From positions 62,001 through 126,000 of the forward strand of contig JAJXYF010000003.1 of NCBI GenBank assembly GCA_021780755.1: a stretch of 64,000 nt of DNA. The letters run 5' to 3'. This DNA is from Deltaproteobacteria bacterium (GTDB lineage Bacteria; Desulfobacterota; Binatia; Binatales; Binataceae). Numbering within the stretch: the stretch's first letter is position 1; each line of letters begins with the position of its first letter. Of the stretch, positions 1-6,816 are shown in pieces. The notes beneath the pieces were generated by a model. That model saw nothing but the letters and a program-made list of their open reading frames with translations. It had not been told where the DNA came from and searched no databases. The translations under genes were made by a program, and so were the position numbers.

Positions 1-203
1 TTTCCGGCGGGGTCGCGGGCGACCAGGCCGTTAGTCAACCGGGCCAGCGCGTCGGCGTTGGCTTCGCACCTTTGCTCGGTTGCGACCGGCGGGGTCAGCG
101 TTCTGAAATTGCCATTCAGGTCCATTATGATCGCGTACCAGAACGGCGCCGTGACGATCAGGGCTTTGACTATGATGTTCTTCATCATCGGCCTCCCGCT
201 CAT
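1..203 (-). CDS. Small membrane/secreted phage protein, partial (C-terminus outside window)
   Basis: An open frame on the minus strand starts with ATG at 203, overlapping the stop of the spike gene by four bases (ATGA), and runs off the left edge without a stop after 67 codons. The N-terminus has a positively charged stretch followed by a hydrophobic segment (about residues 8-26: IIVKALIVTAPFWYAII), so it is a signal or anchor sequence. The coupled start and its place in the prophage late run support a real gene. I do not recognise the family; a lysis or tail-associated membrane protein would be possible but is only a guess. Confidence 0.5.
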   Translation of the reverse strand, partial: MSGRPMMKNIIVKALIVTAPFWYAIIMDLNGNFRTLTPPVATEQRCEANADALARLTNGLVARDPAG

Positions 204-832
204 CAACCTGAGAATACCCGCGAACTTCCGCTGGTGATCGTGCCGCTGCCGGCCGGGCAAGTCGTAGTATCGCCAACGCGCGCGATCCTAGGGCCGCCGC
301 CGGCAAGATTTACTTGCGCAGCATCTACATTTACCGTCGCGCCGACCACGTTCACCGTTGGGCCAGACACGCTCACGATTGCCGACCCTCCCGCCTCGAC
401 ATTGACGTTGGCGTTTCCACCGTTGACGACCACGTTGCCGCTCGCATCTACGGAGATCGTCGAGCCATGCGCCGTGATATTCAGTGTGCCCGCCGTGCCC
501 AGCGCGATCGCCAGCGCGTGCGCCGCACGGTCGTACTCAAAGGAGGCCCCGTCTTTGAAGGTCCAATGTAGCTTGTCGGCGGTCATCCCGGGTGGCGGCA
601 TATCGACGGTCGAGTAGATCGCGCCGAGCACCGCGCCGTCCTCCTCATGCTCGTCCATCAGGCAGACCACCTGCTCGCCGATGTCGGGCATGTGATATGC
701 CTTGTCGTCCTGGCTCTTGGTGACTATCACCCCTAGCCACCAGCTGGTCACCTGGTCGCGGTCGGGAAAGGTCACCCGCAGGCGCCCGTTGGCCGGATCC
801 AACTCCTTCACGATTCCTACTCGAAAACTCAT
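203..832 (-). CDS. Mu gp45-like baseplate spike protein (GpV family)
   Basis: This 209-residue protein should form the membrane-piercing spike under the baseplate of a contractile-tailed (Mu-type) phage. Residues 1-85 look like the OB-fold of the gpV/gp45 family, with the usual opening (SFRVGIVKELDPANGRLRVTF) and a GEQVVCLMDE strand. Residues 105-175 are a Val/Asn/Gly-rich repetitive stretch typical of the triple-stranded beta-helix. The tail (ARVGDTTTCPAGSG) resembles the tip. A ribosome site (AGGAG) lies 12 bases before the ATG. It is followed with overlap by a small membrane protein and preceded by the gp27-like gene, so it belongs to the prophage late genes. Confidence 0.8.
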   Translation of the reverse strand: MSFRVGIVKELDPANGRLRVTFPDRDQVTSWWLGVIVTKSQDDKAYHMPDIGEQVVCLMDEHEEDGAVLGAIYSTVDMPPPGMTADKLHWTFKDGASFEYDRAAHALAIALGTAGTLNITAHGSTISVDASGNVVVNGGNANVNVEAGGSAIVSVSGPTVNVVGATVNVDAAQVNLAGGGPRIARVGDTTTCPAGSGTITSGSSRVFSG

Positions 833-926
833 TTCTGAATCACTCCTTTGACTCTCCGTATTCCTTCGCCGCCGATACCAGTACCAACGCCAAAACCGCG
901 AGAATTGCCGAATCGAGTCGGTCCTA

Positions 927-1508
927 TCAGCGCAGATAGCCCGTGTGCCGCGAGTCGGATTGCTGCTCGTTCGTCACCGTCGGGTCGATATCCAAAAGCA
1001 GGGCGCGCATGGCTTCGTAAGCCTCATCCGATAACCCGCCGGTGCGCTTTATCCCCTCGATCTTTTCATTGGCGGCGCGCTTCTGTTTCTCCAGGCGCTC
1101 GCGCATCTCTTCCGCCCATTTTTTTTGCGAGATCGTCGCGCGGCCCAAGTCCGCGATCGCGCGTGCGATACGGGTGAGCTGACCGTCTTCAATACCCTCA
1201 GCCTCGACCAATACGCCGAAAATCTTCTCTTGAACCAGCCTGACCAAGGCATCCGTCATCGCGCCCTCACGGTCCGGGGCAGCCTCAGCTAACGCGTGCG
1301 CCTGTTTGGTAGCGATCGAGATCGTTTTCATCCGCCGCTCGAACGCGCTGCCATACCGCTGAAGGCTCCCGCGCGAAATTCTAAAGCCTTGCTCCCCGAG
1401 CCACGCTTCAAGTCCACGATAATCGCTGAATGACCCTGTAATCAGCTTTTGATCGAGCTGCTCGCGCAGCTCCACCGGAAGCGCCGTGACGACCTTGGAC
1501 CGCTGCAT
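927..1508 (-). CDS. DUF3486 family protein (Mu gp27-like)
   Basis: A 193-residue protein matching the DUF3486/Mu gp27 family: the N-terminus has the basic RSKV motif, then LREQLDQKL and a GFRISRGSLQRYG helix-turn-helix-like segment (about residues 8-55). A long charged helical region follows (about 95-160). In Mu this gene sits just before the terminase and is thought to act in DNA packaging. I chose the ATG at 1508 rather than the GTG one codon upstream because it overlaps the stop of the preceding gp26-like gene (TGATG), as is usual in this run. The large terminase that normally follows is not next to it here. Confidence 0.75.
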   Translation of the reverse strand: MQRSKVVTALPVELREQLDQKLITGSFSDYRGLEAWLGEQGFRISRGSLQRYGSAFERRMKTISIATKQAHALAEAAPDREGAMTDALVRLVQEKIFGVLVEAEGIEDGQLTRIARAIADLGRATISQKKWAEEMRERLEKQKRAANEKIEGIKRTGGLSDEAYEAMRALLLDIDPTVTNEQQSDSRHTGYLR

Positions 1509-1807
1509 CACGACACCTTCCCAGGGCGTGCGACGCCCGCCGGCGCCGCCGCCGTATATTCCACAACCGCAACGCCGGCCGCTGTCGCCTTGGCGAATTG
1601 CTCGCCGTCAACTTCGCCGATTTCGATCAACCCGAGGTCGCGAAGGTAGGCCAGCTCGCGCCGCAGCTCGGCTTGGGAGAACGGCAGATTGAGATCGGAA
1701 AGCACGCGCCGGATGATGCCCTCGTTGACGCCAACCGGACGGCCGGCGTCGATCACCCGGAGCATCTTCCATCGCGCATCTTCACGGCGCATCTGTTCAA
1801 TTTCCAT
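1508..1807 (-). CDS. Mu gp26-like winged-helix protein
   Basis: A 99-residue protein. The body (ALxL spacing, ELRRELAYLRDLGLIEIG around residues 47-65) and the ending GVARPGKVS match the small winged-helix-like protein that precedes gp27 in Mu and BcepMu-type phages, often annotated as ArsR-like. The gp26-gp27 order is preserved and the two genes overlap (TGATG), suggesting translational coupling. The exact role is unknown in the family. Confidence 0.6.
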   Translation of the reverse strand: MEIEQMRREDARWKMLRVIDAGRPVGVNEGIIRRVLSDLNLPFSQAELRRELAYLRDLGLIEIGEVDGEQFAKATAAGVAVVEYTAAAPAGVARPGKVS

Positions 1808-1837
1808 TTTTCAAAAGCTCCGTGCACGCGCCATTAC

Positions 1838-2071
1838 TCACTCGTACTTTGCTCGAATCATCGCGCGCATCCAGTCCGCCTCCACGTCGAAGACGGCGCA
1901 CGCATCCTCGAACTTCACGAGCGCGCGCCGCCCCGGATTGAACAACCAGTCGGCCGCGTCCGCTGATAAGCGCCCGCGCCGCGACCAGTCGGGATATCGA
2001 ACTCCCGCGCGCCAATCCGCAATAGCAAGTTCGATCATCGCAATGGCTATGAGTTGATTGCACGTCTCCAA
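1838..2071 (-). CDS. Hypothetical phage protein, ~77 aa
   Basis: An open frame in the prophage run between the protease and the gp26-like gene. It is acidic and Trp/Arg-containing (DWRAG, ADWLFNPGRRALVKF, ADWMRAMIRAKYE). I do not recognise the family. The longest form begins with TTG at 2071; an ATG at 2038 gives a 66-residue version, and neither has a strong ribosome site. It is kept because the frame fills the gap in a tightly packed operon and has phage-like composition. Confidence 0.45.
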   Translation of the reverse strand: METCNQLIAIAMIELAIADWRAGVRYPDWSRRGRLSADAADWLFNPGRRALVKFEDACAVFDVEADWMRAMIRAKYE

Positions 2072-2171
2072 TTTCCAAATGAGGCCGGGCGAGCGGTGCT
2101 GAGCGGCTCAACTCAACGCCCGCTACGCCGGCGACCGGCGCCAAATAGATGATCGCACCCAGCCTCAAAAA

Positions 2172-3065
2172 TCACTGCCATTGGCTTTGCTTTTTAACGC
2201 CCGGCATGTTCGCCCGAGGGTTGACCCGATCCACATACGCCGGCCCGATTCGATCGAGCGCCCCGGTCAGCATCGCCGACGCGCGCGCGAGCGTTTTCCA
2301 GGCATCCGGCGCGTTCGGTTTCGAGAGAAACTCAAGTATCGATTTCTGCGCCTCATGCACGAGTTGGCGAGAATCGATCGATTGATTCTCCATCTCGCCG
2401 CGGTGTTCCTCAAAAGCCTCGCCAACTATCTGCGGGCCAATCATTCCGGTGGAATTTTCCTTGCGCGTCTGCGACGAAAGGATCATGGGCTTACCGGCGC
2501 GAGTCTCGGCCACCTGCGCGGCAAACTGCGCCTCCGTCACTCCCTTTTCCCGCAAACCCATGCGCCGGTACACTTCCCGCTGATCTGCCGTGAGCGCGCC
2601 GACGAAGGTTTGCGCGCCTTCGCGACGCGACGCCGCGAGCGCGGGCAGTTGGCTCAGCGCCGGATTGTTCGTGAGCGCGGCGCGCCTGATCCGAATCGCG
2701 CGACCGGTCTGGGCGCCAGCGGCGGCGCCCACTGGAGGGTCAAACTCAAAGACCGGCGATATAAAGCGGTACTCTTTGGACTTAAGCGCAGCGGCGCCGC
2801 GCGCGGTCCACTCCACGCGGCCCTGAATCGCGCCTGCGACCGCGCGAAACTCGCGAATCCAACCAGCCGCCGGTGCGGGCAAACCCTGCGGCGCCGCGCG
2901 GTCCGTGGCATGGTCGAAGTCAATCGGCACGCCACCGGCCAGCACTTGCCGGCTCTCCCGGACGACGGCCTGCGGATCGGCATTGTAAAATGGACCGCGC
3001 CCGTCGTTGGTATAAAACGTTCCCGCGGGTATTAGATCGATCCACTCAGTACTCGGTGAAATCAT
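2172..3065 (-). CDS. Mu gpI-like capsid protease/scaffold
   Basis: A 297-residue homologue of the Mu I protein, the maturation protease whose C-terminal part acts as capsid scaffold (Z). The diagnostic N-terminal block is present: PIDFDHATD (about residues 48-56), AAGWIREF (66-73), VEWTARGAAALKSKEYRFISPVFEF (84-108), then a charged helical C-terminal half of the scaffold type. A good ribosome site (GGAGAG) precedes the ATG. In Mu it is followed by the major head protein T; here gp26/gp27-like genes follow instead, so the late region is rearranged. Confidence 0.8.
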   Translation of the reverse strand: MISPSTEWIDLIPAGTFYTNDGRGPFYNADPQAVVRESRQVLAGGVPIDFDHATDRAAPQGLPAPAAGWIREFRAVAGAIQGRVEWTARGAAALKSKEYRFISPVFEFDPPVGAAAGAQTGRAIRIRRAALTNNPALSQLPALAASRREGAQTFVGALTADQREVYRRMGLREKGVTEAQFAAQVAETRAGKPMILSSQTRKENSTGMIGPQIVGEAFEEHRGEMENQSIDSRQLVHEAQKSILEFLSKPNAPDAWKTLARASAMLTGALDRIGPAYVDRVNPRANMPGVKKQSQWQ

Positions 3066-3068
3066 TTC

Positions 3069-3152
3069 TTAACTCTCCTCGCGATCGCTGAGCGAGCAAC
3101 TCATCGACGGGCCGTGCGATTTTTTGATTTTAGGGCGTCCGAAACTCATCAT
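3069..3152 (-). CDS. Possible 27-aa peptide upstream of the protease gene
   Basis: A short frame (begins MMSFGRPKIKK, ends SDREES) has a GAGG ribosome site in front of its ATG and stops three bases before the protease start codon, with the protease ribosome site lying inside its last codons. That arrangement is typical of a leader peptide or a small coupled gene. No homologue is recognised and chance cannot be excluded. Confidence 0.35.
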   Translation of the reverse strand: MMSFGRPKIKKSHGPSMSCSLSDREES

Positions 3153-3180
3153 CTTGAATCCTCAGTTAAGAAACGCTTAG

Positions 3181-3471
3181 TCAGTCCCGCCCCGCTCGGC
3201 ACATTTCAAAGAGCCGTTTCTCGAATGCGGACAAGCTGGTGCCGAGGCGTTCGATCCTCTGCGCCCGGTCGCCAAGCCGGTAAGAAATGTCATTGGCGAG
3301 TTCGCGGAGCTGATCGAGCAGGTGTTGCGCGACTTCTGTCGGATAATCCTGCTCGACGATCCGTTTAATAATCGAGGTCACGTTCTCGGCCGGCATGATT
3401 AACGCACGGCGGATCGCGCCCGTCAGCTTGGCCTCGACCTCGTCGAGCGCCACCCGCTGCTCCGCCGGCAT
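3181..3471 (-). CDS. Hypothetical phage helical protein, 96 aa
   Basis: A fully helical, charged small protein (heptad-like LLDQLRELANDISYRLGDRAQRIERLG) in the prophage early/middle run. ATG at 3471 is chosen over the GTG one codon upstream; it lies four bases after the stop of the zinc-ribbon gene. Family unknown. Confidence 0.5.
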   Translation of the reverse strand: MPAEQRVALDEVEAKLTGAIRRALIMPAENVTSIIKRIVEQDYPTEVAQHLLDQLRELANDISYRLGDRAQRIERLGTSLSAFEKRLFEMCRAGRD

Positions 3472-3475
3472 CACG

Positions 3476-3676
3476 CTAAAACACCATCCCGCCGAAAACG
3501 CGACGCGCCATCCCGGTTAATCCCGGCCGACGCGCGCGACGAGCCCGCGCCGCGCGCGGATGTTCCTCGCGCCACGCGGCGTTCCGGCAACGGCCGCCTT
3601 TGCAATACCTTTGATTCGTGCGGGAGCCGGGCATCGGTTTCCCGCACCTCCCGCACAGCCGATTTATTTCCGCCAC
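3476..3676 (-). CDS. Small zinc-ribbon-like phage protein, 66 aa
   Basis: Contains four cysteines in a CGRCGKP...YCKGGRC arrangement (Cys8, 11, 24, 29), expected to bind one zinc, followed by a very basic Arg/Ala-rich tail. This is the layout of small phage-encoded DNA- or RNA-binding zinc fingers. It precedes the 96-aa gene by four bases. The specific role is unknown. Confidence 0.55.
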   Translation of the reverse strand: MAEINRLCGRCGKPMPGSRTNQRYCKGGRCRNAAWREEHPRAARARRARRPGLTGMARRVFGGMVF

Positions 3677-3758
3677 CCTTCATCCTCATCCGCCTAAAGC
3701 GTTGGCAACGCTTTCTTAGGCTATCTCCGGCCCGTCCGCCGCCGGTTTTGAAGCCCGC

Positions 3759-4352
3759 CTAGGCGGGCATTCGGCCGTGCACAGGAACCTCCCGCATCTC
3801 GCCCTCCACCATTTCGATTCGGCGTATCGGCCCAAATTTAGCGAGCCACTCTGCGTCCGGCACCTTCGACCATGCCGGCCGTAGCCCGAGCCTCACCTGC
3901 TCGCGGCTGATACGGCGCCCGGAGAGGCCGAAACCGTTCCAATCCACGGAATCAATTTTCTCGCCCGGCTTCACGCGCCGGAAAGCCGCATCGCGGTCCT
4001 GGGAGTCCCAACCGTGATTCTGAAAAATTCTCTCCCATTTTTCCCGCTCCGTCGGTTCAACTTCCACAGTCTGCAACCCCGAGTAGCGAAATTTGCGATC
4101 GAAGTCGGCCAGCGCTTTATCGAGCTGGTCAAAATTGGATCGTCGCAACGCACTAACAATCGCCTCGCGAGCCTCCGTGATTATCGCGATTGCCTGGGGT
4201 TTTTTGGTTTCGTGAACCGGAGACGCCGCGATGGCGCGAAACCTGCGCTCCGCACGCCTCTGCAGCGCCAGCTCTGGATCAAGAATCGCCGCCGACCCGG
4301 CCTCGATCACCTGCGCCAGCTCATTAGCCACTTGCTTTTCTACTTCCATCAT
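3759..4352 (-). CDS. Hypothetical phage protein, ~197 aa
   Basis: No family recognised. The N-terminal half is helical (ANELAQVIEAGSAAILDPELALQRRAERRFRAI in part), the middle has WDSQDRDAAFRRVKPGEKIDSVDW, and the C-terminus is acidic/basic mixed. Its place between GemA-type early genes and the protease suggests a middle gene. The longest frame begins with GTG at 4370; two tandem ATGs at 4352/4349 follow a purine-rich stretch and are equally plausible. Confidence 0.5.
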   Translation of the reverse strand: MMEVEKQVANELAQVIEAGSAAILDPELALQRRAERRFRAIAASPVHETKKPQAIAIITEAREAIVSALRRSNFDQLDKALADFDRKFRYSGLQTVEVEPTEREKWERIFQNHGWDSQDRDAAFRRVKPGEKIDSVDWNGFGLSGRRISREQVRLGLRPAWSKVPDAEWLAKFGPIRRIEMVEGEMREVPVHGRMPA

Positions 4353-4399
4353 CCTCAACCCATCCCTCACAGTCAGTTCGTGTTATGCAGTTACGAATC

Positions 4400-5008
4400 T
4401 CAGTTCACTGCCGGACGTTTGAGGCCCTCCGCGTCGCAAAAGTTCTGAAGCAGGGCGACCAGCGTTCCGGTCTCGCCGATTATTTCCGTCACCTGCGCAG
4501 CGGATGGCAGCGACGAAATGTATGGGTCCGGGAAATGAAGGCGCCCTGTACATTTCTCCCATTGGCCCGCCAAATCCATGAGGCGTTCCCAACCGGCACA
4601 GGGGGAGAGTTGCGAGGGCCCGAACGTGAGCGCCTCAGCCAGATCCTCCCGCGCGTATCGAAGCTTTGCGGCCAGAGTGCCGAGCGATTCTCGAAAGGCA
4701 GCCTCATGTTCGGCCAACTCTTCTCGCTCAGACTTGGCGGCGCTTCCTCCCACGCCTTCCAGCCACTCAGGCTGCTCGGCCCCATCGGGCGCGATCCGGC
4801 GCGACGTTATCGCAAAAGCCCGTTTTTCGCTGTGATACCGAAAGCTCGCAGCCGCGAGACTTTCGATATGCGCGCGCAGAACTCCCGTGATTTCCAGTTC
4901 CCGATGCGTACCGTCGCCAGACGCTTCCTCTTCACCGGACGCGCTGCCAACACGCTCCGTTGCATCACCCGCCGCACCACTCTTTTTTGCCTTTGCTGCT
5001 GCATCCAT
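4400..5008 (-). CDS. Hypothetical phage protein, 202 aa
   Basis: Starts with ATG at 5008 behind a strong ribosome site (AGGAGG). The first 35 residues are Ala/Gly/Glu-rich and probably disordered; the rest is helical with conserved-looking Trp/Cys residues (CAGWERLMDLAGQWEKC). It is in the same run as the MuA/MuB/GemA genes, so an accessory early function is likely. Family not recognised. Confidence 0.5.
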   Translation of the reverse strand: MDAAAKAKKSGAAGDATERVGSASGEEEASGDGTHRELEITGVLRAHIESLAAASFRYHSEKRAFAITSRRIAPDGAEQPEWLEGVGGSAAKSEREELAEHEAAFRESLGTLAAKLRYAREDLAEALTFGPSQLSPCAGWERLMDLAGQWEKCTGRLHFPDPYISSLPSAAQVTEIIGETGTLVALLQNFCDAEGLKRPAVN

Positions 5009-5039
5009 TGCGAAAATCCTCCTGCGAAAACGTGACTGA

Positions 5040-5525
5040 CTATTTCACTCCAACGCGGCCGGCCGGATTGCCGGCACGTGCTATCAAAAGTTTGTCCCCT
5101 GGTTCGAGCAGGCTGCGCAGCGCAGCGGCCAGCCGTTCCGGCAGCCCATCCGCGTCGGCGCCCATCAGATGGACCACACGCCGCAAGTCGAAAAGAAACA
5201 TGCTCATGTGATCGTGGAGGTCGGCGCGCTCTCCCTCCGCGCAATGTTCCATCTCTGCGGCGAGGGTCGCGAGGTTGGCGATCAGCCGGACTGCAAATTC
5301 TTGACGAATCGCGTTGCCGGCCTCCGGCATTACGCGCCAGACGAATGCGCGATCATCGAGAAACTCGATGATGCGACCAAGGGTGGTGCTATCGATCCGC
5401 GTTTTCTCTGCGAGCCAGTTGTCGAGCAGCTCCGAGGGCACGCCGACCTCGCGCGCGACCGCGCCGGTCGGAACCATCTCGTTCACCGCCAGCAACCGTA
5501 GTTCTTCGCGAACGTTCCGGGCCAT
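5040..5525 (-). CDS. Hypothetical phage protein with helix-turn-helix-like N-terminus, 161 aa
   Basis: ATG at 5525 overlaps the stop of gemA (TAATG), so translation is coupled. Residues 15-45 (TGAVAREVGVPSELLDNWLAEKT) resemble a helix-turn-helix; the rest is helical. It occupies the position after gemA where Mu encodes Mor, but it does not show the Mor/C-type C-terminal domain, so calling it an activator would be speculation. Confidence 0.5.
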   Translation of the reverse strand: MARNVREELRLLAVNEMVPTGAVAREVGVPSELLDNWLAEKTRIDSTTLGRIIEFLDDRAFVWRVMPEAGNAIRQEFAVRLIANLATLAAEMEHCAEGERADLHDHMSMFLFDLRRVVHLMGADADGLPERLAAALRSLLEPGDKLLIARAGNPAGRVGVK

Positions 5526-5977
5526 TAGACTGCCGCTTGTTTCTGCTGCTCGCGCCGTATCCATCCTTTTAACGCCTCGATCACTCGGTTCATCGCCAGC
5601 GCGTCGGCCCACTCGATCCGATCGAGTCCCGTCAGCTTCGCCGCGAATTTTCTCAATCCAGCATCGCTCGGATCATTGAGCACGCCCATCTCGCCCAGGT
5701 CGCGCCAAAGTGCTATCGCGAGCCGTTCTTGCGGCTCACCCGATCGCCCTTCATTGCCGACCGTTCGATGCGATCGCGCGCCCAGCGCGCGCAACCGATC
5801 GAGCACCGCGCCACGCTGGCGTGCATCCAGACCGGCCGCCGATTGCTGTCCAGTGATCCCTTTCAAAAATTCCCGATAACCGTCGCCAGTGATTCCCAGC
5901 TCCGCCGTCCGCACGTGAATCGCCGCCAGCTCCGCTCGCCGCCGCTCCTCCGGTGCTTTTTTTCGATGCGCTTGCAT
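5525..5977 (-). CDS. gemA: GemA-like regulatory protein (DUF1018)
   Basis: A 150-residue homologue of Mu gp16/GemA: IHVRTAELGITGDGYREFLKGITGQQSAAGL (about residues 20-50), then LAIALWRDLGEMGVL and a C-terminal RVIEALKGWIRREQQ. GemA modulates host gene expression and supercoiling during Mu development. ATG at 5977 shares its A with the MuB stop codon. It is followed by a coupled unknown gene. Confidence 0.75.
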   Translation of the reverse strand: MQAHRKKAPEERRRAELAAIHVRTAELGITGDGYREFLKGITGQQSAAGLDARQRGAVLDRLRALGARSHRTVGNEGRSGEPQERLAIALWRDLGEMGVLNDPSDAGLRKFAAKLTGLDRIEWADALAMNRVIEALKGWIRREQQKQAAV

Positions 5978-6816
5978 CACGCAGCCTTTACGGCACCCTT
6001 AATCGCCGCCTGATTGATCGGTTCTTTGCCCTCGTCGCTCGCCGCTTTCGCGATCGTTTTCGTTGCCGGCGGCGCGATGCGCTCGGGCTGAAGCGTTTGG
6101 CCGGTCAGCGACAGCCATTCCGCTAGACCGATACGATCCAGACCGGCCGCCGCCGCGACTTCCTCAACCTGGGTGTATGCGCGGAGTAACGAACGCGCGG
6201 ATCCGCCCGCCGTCTTGAAAATATGGCCGATCAATCTGGCATCGATTTCGACTTCCGCGAGTTCCGATGCGAATAGCTGGGCATCGCGGATTGAGAGTTT
6301 CGGCAGCTCGATATCGGCGACGACGCGCGAAGTCACGGCCTCCATCGAGCACGACTTCGGAGCAACGAGTGTATGCCGCAGCTCACGCGTGCAAAGGAAA
6401 ATAAGGGGTGCGCCGCTCGCATCTCCACAGTCGCGCAGCACGTCGATAAGCCGCGGACTCAGGCGGAAGCAATCGTCGATAATCAACGGCGGGGCGCCGA
6501 GATCTCGCAGCTCGCGCACGATCGCGTTGAAGCATTCAAAATTCTGGTAGAAATTGCCGACGCCGCCGCGAACAATTGCTTCGTATAGGAGGTTGAGCAG
6601 CGCGCGCACCGTCATCTCGCAATTACACGAAATGAACGGCCAGTCGTGAAGCGTCGCGATCTGACGCCCGAACGTGGTCACTCCGCACCCGCTCACTAAC
6701 GAGCTGACCAGAACTATCTCGCAGCTCCCATTCTGCCGGCGCGAAGCGTCCGCGCGCTTCGCCGCTTTCGCCATGACGGGAGCAGCGCTGTACAGCACGA
6801 CCGTGTCGGATTTCAT
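5977..6816 (-). CDS. MuB-like transposition-target ATPase with altered P-loop
   Basis: A 279-residue AAA-type ATPase placed right after MuA, as in Mu where B binds target DNA, delivers it to the transpososome and provides target immunity. The start overlaps the MuA stop by four bases. A Walker B motif is clear (LIIDD, residues 111-115) and sensor/arginine-type segments follow. The Walker A site reads SGCGVTT (about residues 42-48): the invariant Lys of GKT is Val. Either nucleotide binding is changed or lost, or an atypical P-loop is used. Assignment to MuB rests on position, length and overall fold pattern. Confidence 0.7.
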   Translation of the reverse strand: MKSDTVVLYSAAPVMAKAAKRADASRRQNGSCEIVLVSSLVSGCGVTTFGRQIATLHDWPFISCNCEMTVRALLNLLYEAIVRGGVGNFYQNFECFNAIVRELRDLGAPPLIIDDCFRLSPRLIDVLRDCGDASGAPLIFLCTRELRHTLVAPKSCSMEAVTSRVVADIELPKLSIRDAQLFASELAEVEIDARLIGHIFKTAGGSARSLLRAYTQVEEVAAAAGLDRIGLAEWLSLTGQTLQPERIAPPATKTIAKAASDEGKEPINQAAIKGAVKAA

